Source: Lentisphaeria bacterium (GTDB lineage Bacteria > Verrucomicrobiota > Lentisphaeria > Oligosphaerales > Oligosphaeraceae). Taken from it: 64,000 nt of DNA. The position numbers and the translations under genes were made by a program. A model generated the notes under the pieces. The model worked only from the letters and a program-made list of their open reading frames with translations. It did not search any database and had not been told where the DNA came from. Location: NCBI GenBank assembly GCA_024405215.1, contig JAKSPB010000008.1:1-64000 (forward strand), read 5' to 3'. Shown here in pieces: positions 42,447 to 51,048 of the stretch. Each line of letters starts with the position of its first letter. The stretch's first letter is position 1.

Positions 42447-42735
42447 CTGAGGAATTCGTTGAATTCAGGGAACTTATGTTCTGCCTACTTTAGAATCTTA
42501 CATTCATGATTTTGTTTTTTTGTGGTACAGTATGTCCGGGGCAAAACCACACAAGGAACTGTGCTGGTTATTCTGCAGAGTAACCAGCATACTCCTGTAA
42601 TGCCGAATTGCGCAGAAGGCCTGGACGGCGCTACAGGAAGTTTAGTATGATTTTGTTGTTTTTTCAAACTTTACAGAGTACTAGTAGTCTTCTAGCCTAC
42701 TAGTGTTGACCCAGCACAAAGACAGGAGCTCAGCC
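42447..42735. other. Intergenic region with two perfect hairpins
   Basis: No gene is seen in these 289 bases. Hairpin 1 (42562-42589) is TGCTGGTTA / TAACCAGCA with a ten-base loop. Hairpin 2 (42680-42704) is ACTAGTAG / CTACTAGT with a nine-base spacer, 31 bases before the AIM24-like start, and could be an operator. The AT-rich stretch 42640-42675 between them may contain the promoter. Confidence 0.5.
42680..42704. promoter_or_regulatory. Candidate operator, ACTAGTAG-N9-CTACTAGT
   Basis: A perfect 8-bp inverted repeat with a spacing of about two helical turns between centres of the arms, just upstream of the ribosome site of the AIM24-like gene. Symmetry and position suit binding by a dimeric repressor; no candidate regulator is adjacent. 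Confidence 0.45.
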
Positions 42736-43416
42736 ATGAATTACGACATTCTTCATCCAGGTGCCTTCCCTATCGTCAAATGCGATCTTTCCCCAGGCGA
42801 ATCCCTGCAGGCGGAATCTGACGCCATGGTATCCATGTCAACCACAATGGATATCAAGGGAACTGTCAGCGGTGGCCTCCTGGGCGGGCTGGCCAGAAAA
42901 TTTCTGACAGGCGAAAGTTTCTTCACCCAGCGAATCACGGCGGCCCGGGGGGAGGGCAGTGTCCTGCTGGCGCCGCCCACCCCTGGCGACGTGGCCGCCA
43001 TTCCTCTGGATGGCTCCCACGGTCTCCGTTTGCAGAAGACAAGCTTCCTGGCGGCGACGGAAGGCATTGAAGTCCAGACGAAAATGCAGAATCTGATGAA
43101 GGGCTTCTTCTCCAAGGAGGGCTTCTTTGTCATCAACGTCACGGGCAAGGGCGTCCTTTTCGTCAGCAGCTATGGCGCAATCCATCCCATCGTCCTTGAA
43201 GCAGGCCAGGAGGTCATTATCGACAATGGACATCTGGTCGCCTGGGACGAGTCCATGGACTATAGCATTGAAAAGGCTTCCAATGGATGGGTTTCCAGCA
43301 TTACGTCCGGTGAATGCCTGGTTTGTCGCTTCAAAGGTCCCGGCACCATCCACATCCAGACCCGCAATCCCAGCGGCTTCTTCAATTGGATTCGAGGTGC
43401 AATATCCGCGAAGTGA
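42736..43416 (+). CDS. AIM24 family (TIGR00266-like) protein
   Basis: 226 residues from ATG 42736 with AGGAG 8 bases before. The start (YDILHPGAFPIVKCDLSPGE, then SLQAESDAMVSMS), the Gly-rich GTVSGGLLGGLARKFLTGES and the late GEVIIDNGHLVAW-like segment (QEVIIDNGHLVAWDESMDY) are typical of this widespread single-domain beta-protein family. It is named after a yeast mitochondrial protein; the bacterial role is unknown. It converges with the truncated hsdR, with 32 bases between the stop codons. Confidence 0.88.
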   Translation: MNYDILHPGAFPIVKCDLSPGESLQAESDAMVSMSTTMDIKGTVSGGLLGGLARKFLTGESFFTQRITAARGEGSVLLAPPTPGDVAAIPLDGSHGLRLQKTSFLAATEGIEVQTKMQNLMKGFFSKEGFFVINVTGKGVLFVSSYGAIHPIVLEAGQEVIIDNGHLVAWDESMDYSIEKASNGWVSSITSGECLVCRFKGPGTIHIQTRNPSGFFNWIRGAISAK

Positions 43417-43448
43417 GCCTATCTGTCCCATGGCGGTCACGAACTGAA

Positions 43449-46103
43449 TCATCGAGGGGGGGCTTCTGCGTGTTTTATGTCTTTGGGTGGCTTTGCGTCG
43501 GCGGGGGGCGTCCGGAAGGAACAACGCATCATCTTGCGCTTGAATCCGGCGATGGCCATGAAACATTGCGTCAGAGCAGACTCTTCCTCGCCCAATTCAT
43601 CGGAGGGCTGGCAGATGTCGTAAGCGATGCGCATCCGTTTTACGCAACTCAGGAAATATGTTTTGAAAGAAACTTTCTGGTTGGCTTTTCGACCGTCGAT
43701 GTTCATCTCTTGCGTGGAGGCAAAAACGTATTCCGCGGCTTTGGTCAACAGACGGTAGCGTTCGACAGGATCGCAGCCAGGGTTGAGGAACGGTGCCAGA
43801 TCGTAGCCGGCGAACTGTTGTTTGAGAATGCCCAGCTCGTCGCGGAATACGCGCGTGGCCTGCTCCACATCGTCGGCGGTGGGAGCCACGGAAGTGTCGC
43901 CACCATACATTTTCATCGCCTCGCGCATATTGTCGCGAATGCCGATGTAATCCACAATCAAGCCGTACTCCTTGCCCGGAAACTTGCGGTTCACCCGGCT
44001 GATGGTCTGTATGAGCATGTGTTTCTTCAACGGCTTGTCGTTGTACATGTAGGTGAGCGACGGCACATCGAAGCCGGTGATCCACATATCCACCACAATG
44101 ACAATGTGGAAGTGGGATTTTTCCTGTTTGAAGGCGGCATCGAAGGTTTCCGACCGCTTGTCGTTGGCGGCTCCGCCCAGATAGTTGTACATTTCCGGCG
44201 CATCGTTGCTGCCCACGCTCGACACTATGGCCATGAACGGCATCGGCTTCAGTTCCCTGAGTTCTTCTTCCGTGACGCCGATGTCATCGGGATGCTTTTT
44301 CTCCTCAAACCATTCCGGATATTTGGTCTTGAACTGCTGCAGCAGCGCGTAGGCAATGGGGCGGCTGGAGCAGACGATCATCGCTTTCTGGATTCTGTCC
44401 GGATCGCCGGCGCAGGCAGCCACGTAATGGTCGTGGATGTCGATGGCCAGTCTTTCCAGGCGCGACGGTTCGCCGAGGATGATTTCCATGGAGCTCATCG
44501 CCGCTTTGCTGGCTTCGATGTCATCGGCGGTGGCGCCGTCGTCGGCACAGTTCTTATAGTAAGCCTCTATCTCCTTGACTTTCCGCGCATCCAGCAGGAC
44601 TTTGGAAATGCGGGGATGGTATTTGATGGGGACGGTCAAGCCGTCGGCAACGGCCTGGTCCATGGTGTAGCGGTCGATTTCCTCGCCGAAGGTCTGGTAG
44701 GTTTCCGCGATGGGCGTTCCGGTGAAGCCCCCGAAGGTGGCATTGGGGAAGGCCTCCTTCAGCACCTTGGCGTAGGGCTTGGAGACCATCGCCCGCATAT
44801 TTTCGTTGGCGTCCTTGCTGAACTGAATCTGGCGGGAACGCTCAAGCTGCGTTCGGTGTGCCTCGTCGGAGAAGCAGATGATGTTGCTACGTCCGTTGAT
44901 GAGCCCGATCTTGTCTTCCTCGCGGTCGCAGAATTTCTGGATGGTGCAGATGTAGAACCCGCCGCTTTGCCGTGCGCACAGTTCCTCGCGCAATTTCTTT
45001 CTGCTTTTCACGATGGAGACTTCGCCGAGGTTCAAGAACTCCTTGCTCTTGGTGAAGAGCTTGGCACCCTGTTTCTGCAGCTCTTCCCGATCTACAATCA
45101 GGATGATGGTGGGCGAGCCTATTTGCTCCACATCGGTGCAGCGCAGGGCTAGTTGGCGGGCGAGAAATGCCACCGTGAAGGTTTTTCCACAGCCGGTGGC
45201 GCCAAAATAGGTGCCGCCTTTGCCGCTTTGCTCCACTACCGATTTTACGATACTCTGCTTCAGCAGTTTGGAGGCGAAGAACTGTGGATAACGGCATACG
45301 ATTTCGCGCTCTTCGCTGTCGTAGATGCTGTCTTGGAAGTAGATGTAGTCTCTGAAAATCTCGAGGAAACGGCTGGGCGCGTAAACGCCTTGTATTAGGG
45401 TTTCGGTTTCGGCAAATGGCAGGGTGGACACTTTGTCGCCATCGTTTACGCGACGCCAGGCATAGAAATGTTCGTAGGGTGTACGCACAGTACCGAGGCG
45501 CGTTTTGACGCCGTCGCTGATGCAGGCCAGCGGACAGTAGTGCAGCAAGTGCGGAATGTCGCGCCAATAACGGATGTTGATCTGCTCCCACGCATTGAAG
45601 ATGGTGGCGTGGGCATCGGCGGGATTCTTGAGCTCGATGACGCACAGCGGCAACCCGTTGACGAACAGCAGCACGTCTGGACGGCGGTTTTCCTTTTGGC
45701 CGTTGTTGGTGTATTCTACCACAAACTGATTGACCACACGGAAAATGTTGTTTTCCGGATGCTCGAAGTTGATGAGTGGCACCATCTGAGCCAGGCCGTT
45801 TTGCGGTATAAACTGCACGCCATCCACCATCCAGCCATACACTTTGTGCAGGGTGGCGAAATCGTTCTCGGTACCCGCCAAGCGCACGGTGTCGTATATC
45901 TGCGTAACTTCCTCTTCTGTAAATGAAGGATTGGTTTCCACAATAAACTGCTTGAAGTCCTCCGCAATGAGGACTTCGCTTTTGCTGCGGTGGATATCGT
46001 TGCCGGCAGTATATTGCCAACCCGCGTTCTCCAAGAACCCGATGAAGGCATTCTCGAACTCCGATTCGCAATAACGGCCGTTATAATTGGTGAGTCTGGA
46101 CAT
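43449..46103 (-). CDS. hsdR: Type I restriction enzyme R subunit, C-terminally truncated
   Basis: 884 residues from ATG 46103. The nuclease motif RPDVLLFVNGLPLCVIELKN (PD...ExK) is at about 141-160. Helicase motifs: Walker A GATGCGKT (301-308), DEAH in CFSDEAHRTQ (about 410-419), GFTGTPI (459-465) and QTISRVNRKFPG late. Family sequence continues as far as LTQCFMAIAGFKRKM, where the alignment breaks into an odd 25-residue Pro/Lys-rich tail and stops. The usual C-terminal helical domain (about 100-150 residues) that docks R to the methylase is absent in every frame, because the convergent gene begins 32 bases away. Last gene of the RM operon. Confidence 0.9.
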   Translation of the reverse strand: MSRLTNYNGRYCESEFENAFIGFLENAGWQYTAGNDIHRSKSEVLIAEDFKQFIVETNPSFTEEEVTQIYDTVRLAGTENDFATLHKVYGWMVDGVQFIPQNGLAQMVPLINFEHPENNIFRVVNQFVVEYTNNGQKENRRPDVLLFVNGLPLCVIELKNPADAHATIFNAWEQINIRYWRDIPHLLHYCPLACISDGVKTRLGTVRTPYEHFYAWRRVNDGDKVSTLPFAETETLIQGVYAPSRFLEIFRDYIYFQDSIYDSEEREIVCRYPQFFASKLLKQSIVKSVVEQSGKGGTYFGATGCGKTFTVAFLARQLALRCTDVEQIGSPTIILIVDREELQKQGAKLFTKSKEFLNLGEVSIVKSRKKLREELCARQSGGFYICTIQKFCDREEDKIGLINGRSNIICFSDEAHRTQLERSRQIQFSKDANENMRAMVSKPYAKVLKEAFPNATFGGFTGTPIAETYQTFGEEIDRYTMDQAVADGLTVPIKYHPRISKVLLDARKVKEIEAYYKNCADDGATADDIEASKAAMSSMEIILGEPSRLERLAIDIHDHYVAACAGDPDRIQKAMIVCSSRPIAYALLQQFKTKYPEWFEEKKHPDDIGVTEEELRELKPMPFMAIVSSVGSNDAPEMYNYLGGAANDKRSETFDAAFKQEKSHFHIVIVVDMWITGFDVPSLTYMYNDKPLKKHMLIQTISRVNRKFPGKEYGLIVDYIGIRDNMREAMKMYGGDTSVAPTADDVEQATRVFRDELGILKQQFAGYDLAPFLNPGCDPVERYRLLTKAAEYVFASTQEMNIDGRKANQKVSFKTYFLSCVKRMRIAYDICQPSDELGEEESALTQCFMAIAGFKRKMMRCSFRTPPADAKPPKDIKHAEAPPR

Positions 46104-46114
46104 AATACGCAAAT

Positions 46115-48499
46115 TTATTCTGTTGGTGAAACATTAACACCTATACTATTAAGGAGGGCATCATATTGCTTTTGATCATGATATTGTATACATTCAAGAA
46201 TCATTTGTGCATCTTTTTTCATCGTTTCAACAGGATATTCAACAGGATTTGATGCTCGTTCTATATCGCCTTTTAAATGAGAATATTCATTAGTAACCCT
46301 CTCATTCAAAAAAACGGGTATCTTTTCTCCAAAAAAGCTTTCTTGCTTTACTCTATCTTCGCTATCATCTGGATATTTGTAAAATAGGTATATTTCTAAA
46401 AATTTGCGAGCATTATTGCTGAAATTATAGAATAGAGGATACGTTTCTTCACCTAATTCTGAATTCGCACATTTATATATAGAATCGAATAAATAATTGA
46501 ACTCTGTGACGAAATCCTTCATATATTTTGGCATAACCATCAAATTCGTATCATCATTTTTTCTTTCTATAATGAAATATCCTTTAGAACGATCTCTGTC
46601 GTTATCAACATATTTGCCTTTTAGTCTTTTCAGATACTTCAGAAAATCCAAGTTATGAGTTGTGATGAAAAGTTGTTCAAAATTATCTTTTATTGCAATT
46701 TCTGAAGAAATCAAAGAGTAAACAAAAAACACATGATTTGCGTCTAAAGAGCAAATCGGGTCATCTATCCAAATTAATGGCTTTTTGCCAGCGGTTTCTG
46801 TGTCGTTGAGTTTAGCCATAAAATACGAGAAAGCGACCAATCGACATTCTCCTTCACTTAAATTATATGCTTTTTTGCCATTTCTTTGGATCTCGAAACG
46901 ATAATGCTTTGCGTCTTCGTTCTCCGATTCTTCCTTTATTGGAACTAATTGCAGAAATTCGTGACCAAAGAAATTGGTTAAATATTCATTGACTTTGTTT
47001 GCACCTTTTTCTTCGTCATTCAGTTGTGATTTCTTAATTGCAAGTTCAGTTTCTTTTTTGCCAACATCATCTTTGAAGGTGTCAAATTCAGTTTTTTTCT
47101 GACCTGCTTCTTTTTTTAGATCGTCTATTTCTTTATATAAATCAGAATATTTAATGTCATCAACAAATTGTTTGACAACGTTGAATCGAAGTGTGTGTTT
47201 TGCCTTATCCTTTTCTTTCTGTAAAATTCCCCCGTATTGCAATGCTTGTTCTACAATTTCATTGTATTTTTCAATAGCATCCGTAAGTTCCTGTGTATGA
47301 TTATTTGGTTCCTCAAAAACAAGTTCATGAAATACATCTTTCTTTTTGTTTTCTAATTGAGCAGATAGTTTATCCAACTCCTGACAATAGTTAGAAATTA
47401 TTTTTTTTATGCTTTCCAAATTTGTTTTTGCGTTGTTTTGAAACTTAACATATAAATCAGTCTCACTTATATTTTCAGTGATTTTCTTAGCTTTCGTCTT
47501 TTCGTCCTCAATCTTTGTTATCTCTGTTCTCAAATCATTTTGAAGAGCATCCATTTCTTCATTAAAATGATGTTGCAATGTTTCCAATCTACCAGATGGA
47601 ATAGGTTGTCCACAGAAAGCACACGTATTTCTTTCTTTATGTAAATCAAGTCCTTCTTTTACCCAATTATTCAATAAAGAGTTTTCTACAAGTTCACGAA
47701 TTTTATCTGCACTTTCAACCTTGGAAGCCAACAAATCTTTTGTTTTTGAAATTAAGGTGTCATACTGTAGCGAAGCATAGGCTTTTCGAATACTCGCTTT
47801 TGTTTCTTCTAGCAACAGTTTTTTTAAGTCTGTTATTTCTTGTTCTGTTTTCGAAGTAAAGCTAGAAAGTTGTTCTATATCTGACTTTAATTTTATTTTG
47901 TCATAATTAGGAGAAACAAAGTTGCTATTTTGATTCTTCATTTGGCTGGCTTTGTCAGTCAGGCGTTTACTTAATGAATTTATCTTGTCTTTATAATTTT
48001 TGTCGGCATCTTTATATGCTTTTTCTTTCTCGCCCAGTGCTTTGTATAAACCAGTTTTCTCTTCTTCTGTATTTTTGCCTAATTCATTTTGAAGACTTTC
48101 TATCTCTGATGCTAAAGTGGTATTACCATCTCCCAATATCGCGAAAGGCTGGATATTACCACTATCTGAATCTCGTAAGAATGATAAATTTTCATCAATA
48201 AAATCGGAATTAAAAACTCGGAAATTTTGCTTGTTAGCAATCTGAGTTTGATCAATATCCTCTCCGTCTTTAATTTTCAATTGGAATTTTGGGTTTACAT
48301 ATTTATCAGATATTTTCCCGGTTTCAAATGCTCGAAATATTCTTGACAAAGTTGTTTTACCAGAATAATTTCTACCATATATGATATTTATGTCTTGAAA
48401 AGTTTGGATTCTTCCATCCTTGTCTTTAACGCAGTCATCCCATTTGAAATCTTTGAATACTGCAAGATTCTCTATAGTATGTATTTTCGTAACTTTCAT
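46115..48499 (-). CDS. rloC: RloC-like anticodon nuclease (ABC ATPase with zinc hook)
   Basis: 794 residues with AAAGGAGG before the ATG. Walker A is GRNYSGKTT (42-50). A long coiled coil holds the CxxC hook NTCAFCGQ (Cys293, Cys296). The ABC signature is NLSEGE (546-551), Walker B is KPLIWIDDP (573-581) and the switch His is in FITTHNLDF (615). The AAA_13/Rad50-like layout matches RloC, a translation-disabling tRNA anticodon nuclease linked to type I RM. The C-terminal part has R698-x3-E702 and His741, the order of the PrrC/RloC nuclease triad. More AT-rich than neighbours, suggesting separate acquisition. RloC is thought to act when restriction fails or DNA is damaged. Confidence 0.8.
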   Translation of the reverse strand: MKVTKIHTIENLAVFKDFKWDDCVKDKDGRIQTFQDINIIYGRNYSGKTTLSRIFRAFETGKISDKYVNPKFQLKIKDGEDIDQTQIANKQNFRVFNSDFIDENLSFLRDSDSGNIQPFAILGDGNTTLASEIESLQNELGKNTEEEKTGLYKALGEKEKAYKDADKNYKDKINSLSKRLTDKASQMKNQNSNFVSPNYDKIKLKSDIEQLSSFTSKTEQEITDLKKLLLEETKASIRKAYASLQYDTLISKTKDLLASKVESADKIRELVENSLLNNWVKEGLDLHKERNTCAFCGQPIPSGRLETLQHHFNEEMDALQNDLRTEITKIEDEKTKAKKITENISETDLYVKFQNNAKTNLESIKKIISNYCQELDKLSAQLENKKKDVFHELVFEEPNNHTQELTDAIEKYNEIVEQALQYGGILQKEKDKAKHTLRFNVVKQFVDDIKYSDLYKEIDDLKKEAGQKKTEFDTFKDDVGKKETELAIKKSQLNDEEKGANKVNEYLTNFFGHEFLQLVPIKEESENEDAKHYRFEIQRNGKKAYNLSEGECRLVAFSYFMAKLNDTETAGKKPLIWIDDPICSLDANHVFFVYSLISSEIAIKDNFEQLFITTHNLDFLKYLKRLKGKYVDNDRDRSKGYFIIERKNDDTNLMVMPKYMKDFVTEFNYLFDSIYKCANSELGEETYPLFYNFSNNARKFLEIYLFYKYPDDSEDRVKQESFFGEKIPVFLNERVTNEYSHLKGDIERASNPVEYPVETMKKDAQMILECIQYHDQKQYDALLNSIGVNVSPTE

Positions 48500-48530
48500 G
48501 ACAAACCTCCTTTATTATTCATTTCATTTT

Positions 48531-49658
48531 TCAATCCTTTCTCCCTTCCTCAATACTTCCTTTTATCAATATCGGACAAATGTCCTTGATTTGCGCTTTC
48601 AACTGCTCGTTGATGCGCTTGCGCTCGATGTAGCAGTTGTAAATGTTTACGATGGATTTCTGAATCTCAATGTCGGGAATGGGGATTTCAACTTCATAGA
48701 ATCGATCCATTTCCAAGTTCGTTCTTATACTCGCATCACTCATAAACCATCCTAATCGATCACATTCTTTACGTGAGAACCACATCATTACATATTCCGA
48801 AATCACATTATTATCAATATTCTCAAGGACGGTATAAGCAGGTGAAATAACAATCGGTCTTTCTTCTTCAAAAAGCGCAATCCGAATGCATTCATCTCTA
48901 CCTGTTTGCATACCCGAAAATGCAAATTGCCCTTTTCGAACTATTTTATATTTTGCTAAATTCACTCCATTGGTATCGGCAACAGTTGGCATAAATTGTT
49001 TGTTAATATTAATACCTCTTACGTCTGTTATTAAGCCGTTATCATTTCGATTATCAATTTCTGATAAAATTTTTCCGACAGTCTTTCTCTCCGACTTACT
49101 TTTGTATTCTTCAAGCAAAGCCTCGTAAGAGAGTTTCAAATCCTCCAGTCCGCGCTCGTAGTTCTGCTGGTTGGCCGACATCGCGTTATATACGTCCACG
49201 TACTTCTGCTGGATGTCGAGCGAAGGAAGGACGATTTCAATGTCGCAGAAATCTTCCCAACTGAAAGTCTCACGAGCAGAACCCCACGAATTGAATCTTG
49301 AATACCTGTCAAATTCCGGACGGTTGAAGTACATAAACAAATAGTCAGAAAGAAGCAGATCGCTTCTTTTGATGCTGAAAACCGTATATATGGACGAAAT
49401 TATAATGCCATTGTTTGTGTTATTAAAAGCGATTGCGATTTTGTCTCCTCGTCTTGAGGTGTCGGAAACATATGCAAATTCATTAGTTTTAATAACTTTA
49501 TATGAAGTTAGACTAACACCATCCATATTGGCTTTTGTTTCTATAAATTCTTTACCTGTAGAAAATCCCTTCACATCATCAAGGGAATAAAGGCCTTGAG
49601 AATTTCTCTCGTCTTCGAGTTGAATCAGCTCGCCCAATTTGTATTTCTTCAATGCCAT
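48531..49658 (-). CDS. hsdS: Type I restriction enzyme specificity subunit
   Basis: 375 residues from ATG 49658 (AAAGGGGG site upstream), 4 bases after the preceding stop. Two target recognition domains (about 1-150 and about 195-340) each end in the conserved helix entry (DIEIVLPSLDIQQKYVDVYN and YEVEIPIPDIEIQKSIVNIY). The two halves are visibly alike: FSTGKEFIETKANMDGVSL against INKQFMPTVADTNGVNLA. The paired TRDs bind the two halves of a split DNA site within the M2S complex. Confidence 0.9.
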   Translation of the reverse strand: MALKKYKLGELIQLEDERNSQGLYSLDDVKGFSTGKEFIETKANMDGVSLTSYKVIKTNEFAYVSDTSRRGDKIAIAFNNTNNGIIISSIYTVFSIKRSDLLLSDYLFMYFNRPEFDRYSRFNSWGSARETFSWEDFCDIEIVLPSLDIQQKYVDVYNAMSANQQNYERGLEDLKLSYEALLEEYKSKSERKTVGKILSEIDNRNDNGLITDVRGININKQFMPTVADTNGVNLAKYKIVRKGQFAFSGMQTGRDECIRIALFEEERPIVISPAYTVLENIDNNVISEYVMMWFSRKECDRLGWFMSDASIRTNLEMDRFYEVEIPIPDIEIQKSIVNIYNCYIERKRINEQLKAQIKDICPILIKGSIEEGRKD

Positions 49659-49662
49659 AGTT

Positions 49663-51045
49663 TTATCCCCCTTTGATAATTTCCCAGTGGCCACCTTTGG
49701 CGGGGCCGACCCATTGTATGAGTTTCCTCTCTTGCAGGTGAGCCATATCTCTCTGAATGGTTTTTCTGTTTACATTCAGTTTCTCCGAGAGATATTTTGT
49801 GTTTACTGCGACATTTTGTGCGACATTATCTACGACACCCTTTTCTATCAGTTCTATGATAATTCGCTGTCTCTCAGTTAGTTCTTCCGCGACATTTACT
49901 GCGACATTTTGTACATCTATAGGGTTTTGTTTTGATAGATTTACATTATTCCTCTGGAATGTAACCAAGACTCCTCCTTGTGTTGATTCGATGGTAGGTT
50001 TGGGCAGTCCTGCTGCCAAAAAGCCATCACAGATTTTTTTCCAGCCTCTTCCCCATGATTCGATGAATCCCGCTTTGTAGAAAGCAAACGCCAGATTCTT
50101 GTTACGCGGATAGGAGGCATGCACCTTCTCTATGTTTTCTGGAGTGATTGCAGGAGGCAACTCGCCATCGTTCCATATCTCCACGTGATGATCCCAGACG
50201 CGCATCTGTATCTGCGGGCCAAAGTAGTCCTTATGGCAGATGGCATTGTAGAGAATCTCACGCAAAGCATCTTCGGGCACCTCCAACGTTTCAATGCGTT
50301 GTAATCCTTCATAATGTATAGGCATAGTGAGAAATTTGTCTTTGAGCATCCTCACCACGCGATCAGCCATTTGTATGATGCTGCACTCTATCATCTCTTG
50401 CGACAATAAATCGGCGATATCGGAGTGGAATCGACCTATTTTGAATTCCGTGCCAGTAAAATACCGACCTGGAGTCTTGCAGAACAAGAGTAGTGCTGCG
50501 TTCTTCAAATGCCCTTCATCATCTACCAAATGTAAATTTTGCAACACGGTCATTGTCGGGGCATTTGCCTCAGATGGGTCAATACGTCCAGCTTGAATAC
50601 CTTTACGCAAGAAAAATTCAATGGCCTCACGTTCAAGGTCGTCCACCGTGGCACGTTCATGCACCATATCGTCCCACGAACGTCCCATTTTCTTTAGTAT
50701 GAATTGTTGCAATGCCACCCCGTTCAGTTCCTGCATAGTGCTGCCCGAACGGTAATAGTATTTACCCTTGTAGCTGATGGGAATGTTGCTTGGAGCTACT
50801 GCAATTTCCATGTAGTCCTTGCCATCTCTGTTCCGTATATTCACATCTGCCACAACACCCAAGAGAGCGACGATCTTGTTGGGAATATCTTCCGAAAGAC
50901 GATGTGCATTTCCCACTCCACAGACGTTTCCTTTATCATCAATGCCAATATAAAGTTTGCCTCCCTGTGCATTGGCAAAGCCACAAACCCATTTCAGGTA
51001 TTCGTCTCGCCACGATTCTTTGTATTCTATATTTTGGTTTTCCAT
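49663..51045 (-). CDS. AlbA_2-domain (RecG-like N-terminal) putative transcriptional regulator
   Basis: 460 residues. The AlbA_2/Slfn-like domain (about 1-115) starts NIEYKESWRDEYLKWVCGFA, then NAQGGKLYIGIDDKG. HATPase-like HKDYFGPQIQMRVWDHHVEI and NDGELPPAI (about 265-295) follow, and the C-terminus has winged-helix segments (RQRIIIELIEKG; LSEKLNVNRKTIQRDMAHLQ). A repeat of (Q/V)NVAVN occurs at about 390-425. COG2865-type proteins often sit inside type I RM operons, here between hsdM and hsdS (3-base gaps), and are thought to regulate them; the function is unproven. Confidence 0.85.
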   Translation of the reverse strand: MENQNIEYKESWRDEYLKWVCGFANAQGGKLYIGIDDKGNVCGVGNAHRLSEDIPNKIVALLGVVADVNIRNRDGKDYMEIAVAPSNIPISYKGKYYYRSGSTMQELNGVALQQFILKKMGRSWDDMVHERATVDDLEREAIEFFLRKGIQAGRIDPSEANAPTMTVLQNLHLVDDEGHLKNAALLLFCKTPGRYFTGTEFKIGRFHSDIADLLSQEMIECSIIQMADRVVRMLKDKFLTMPIHYEGLQRIETLEVPEDALREILYNAICHKDYFGPQIQMRVWDHHVEIWNDGELPPAITPENIEKVHASYPRNKNLAFAFYKAGFIESWGRGWKKICDGFLAAGLPKPTIESTQGGVLVTFQRNNVNLSKQNPIDVQNVAVNVAEELTERQRIIIELIEKGVVDNVAQNVAVNTKYLSEKLNVNRKTIQRDMAHLQERKLIQWVGPAKGGHWEIIKGG

Positions 51046-51048
51046 ATC

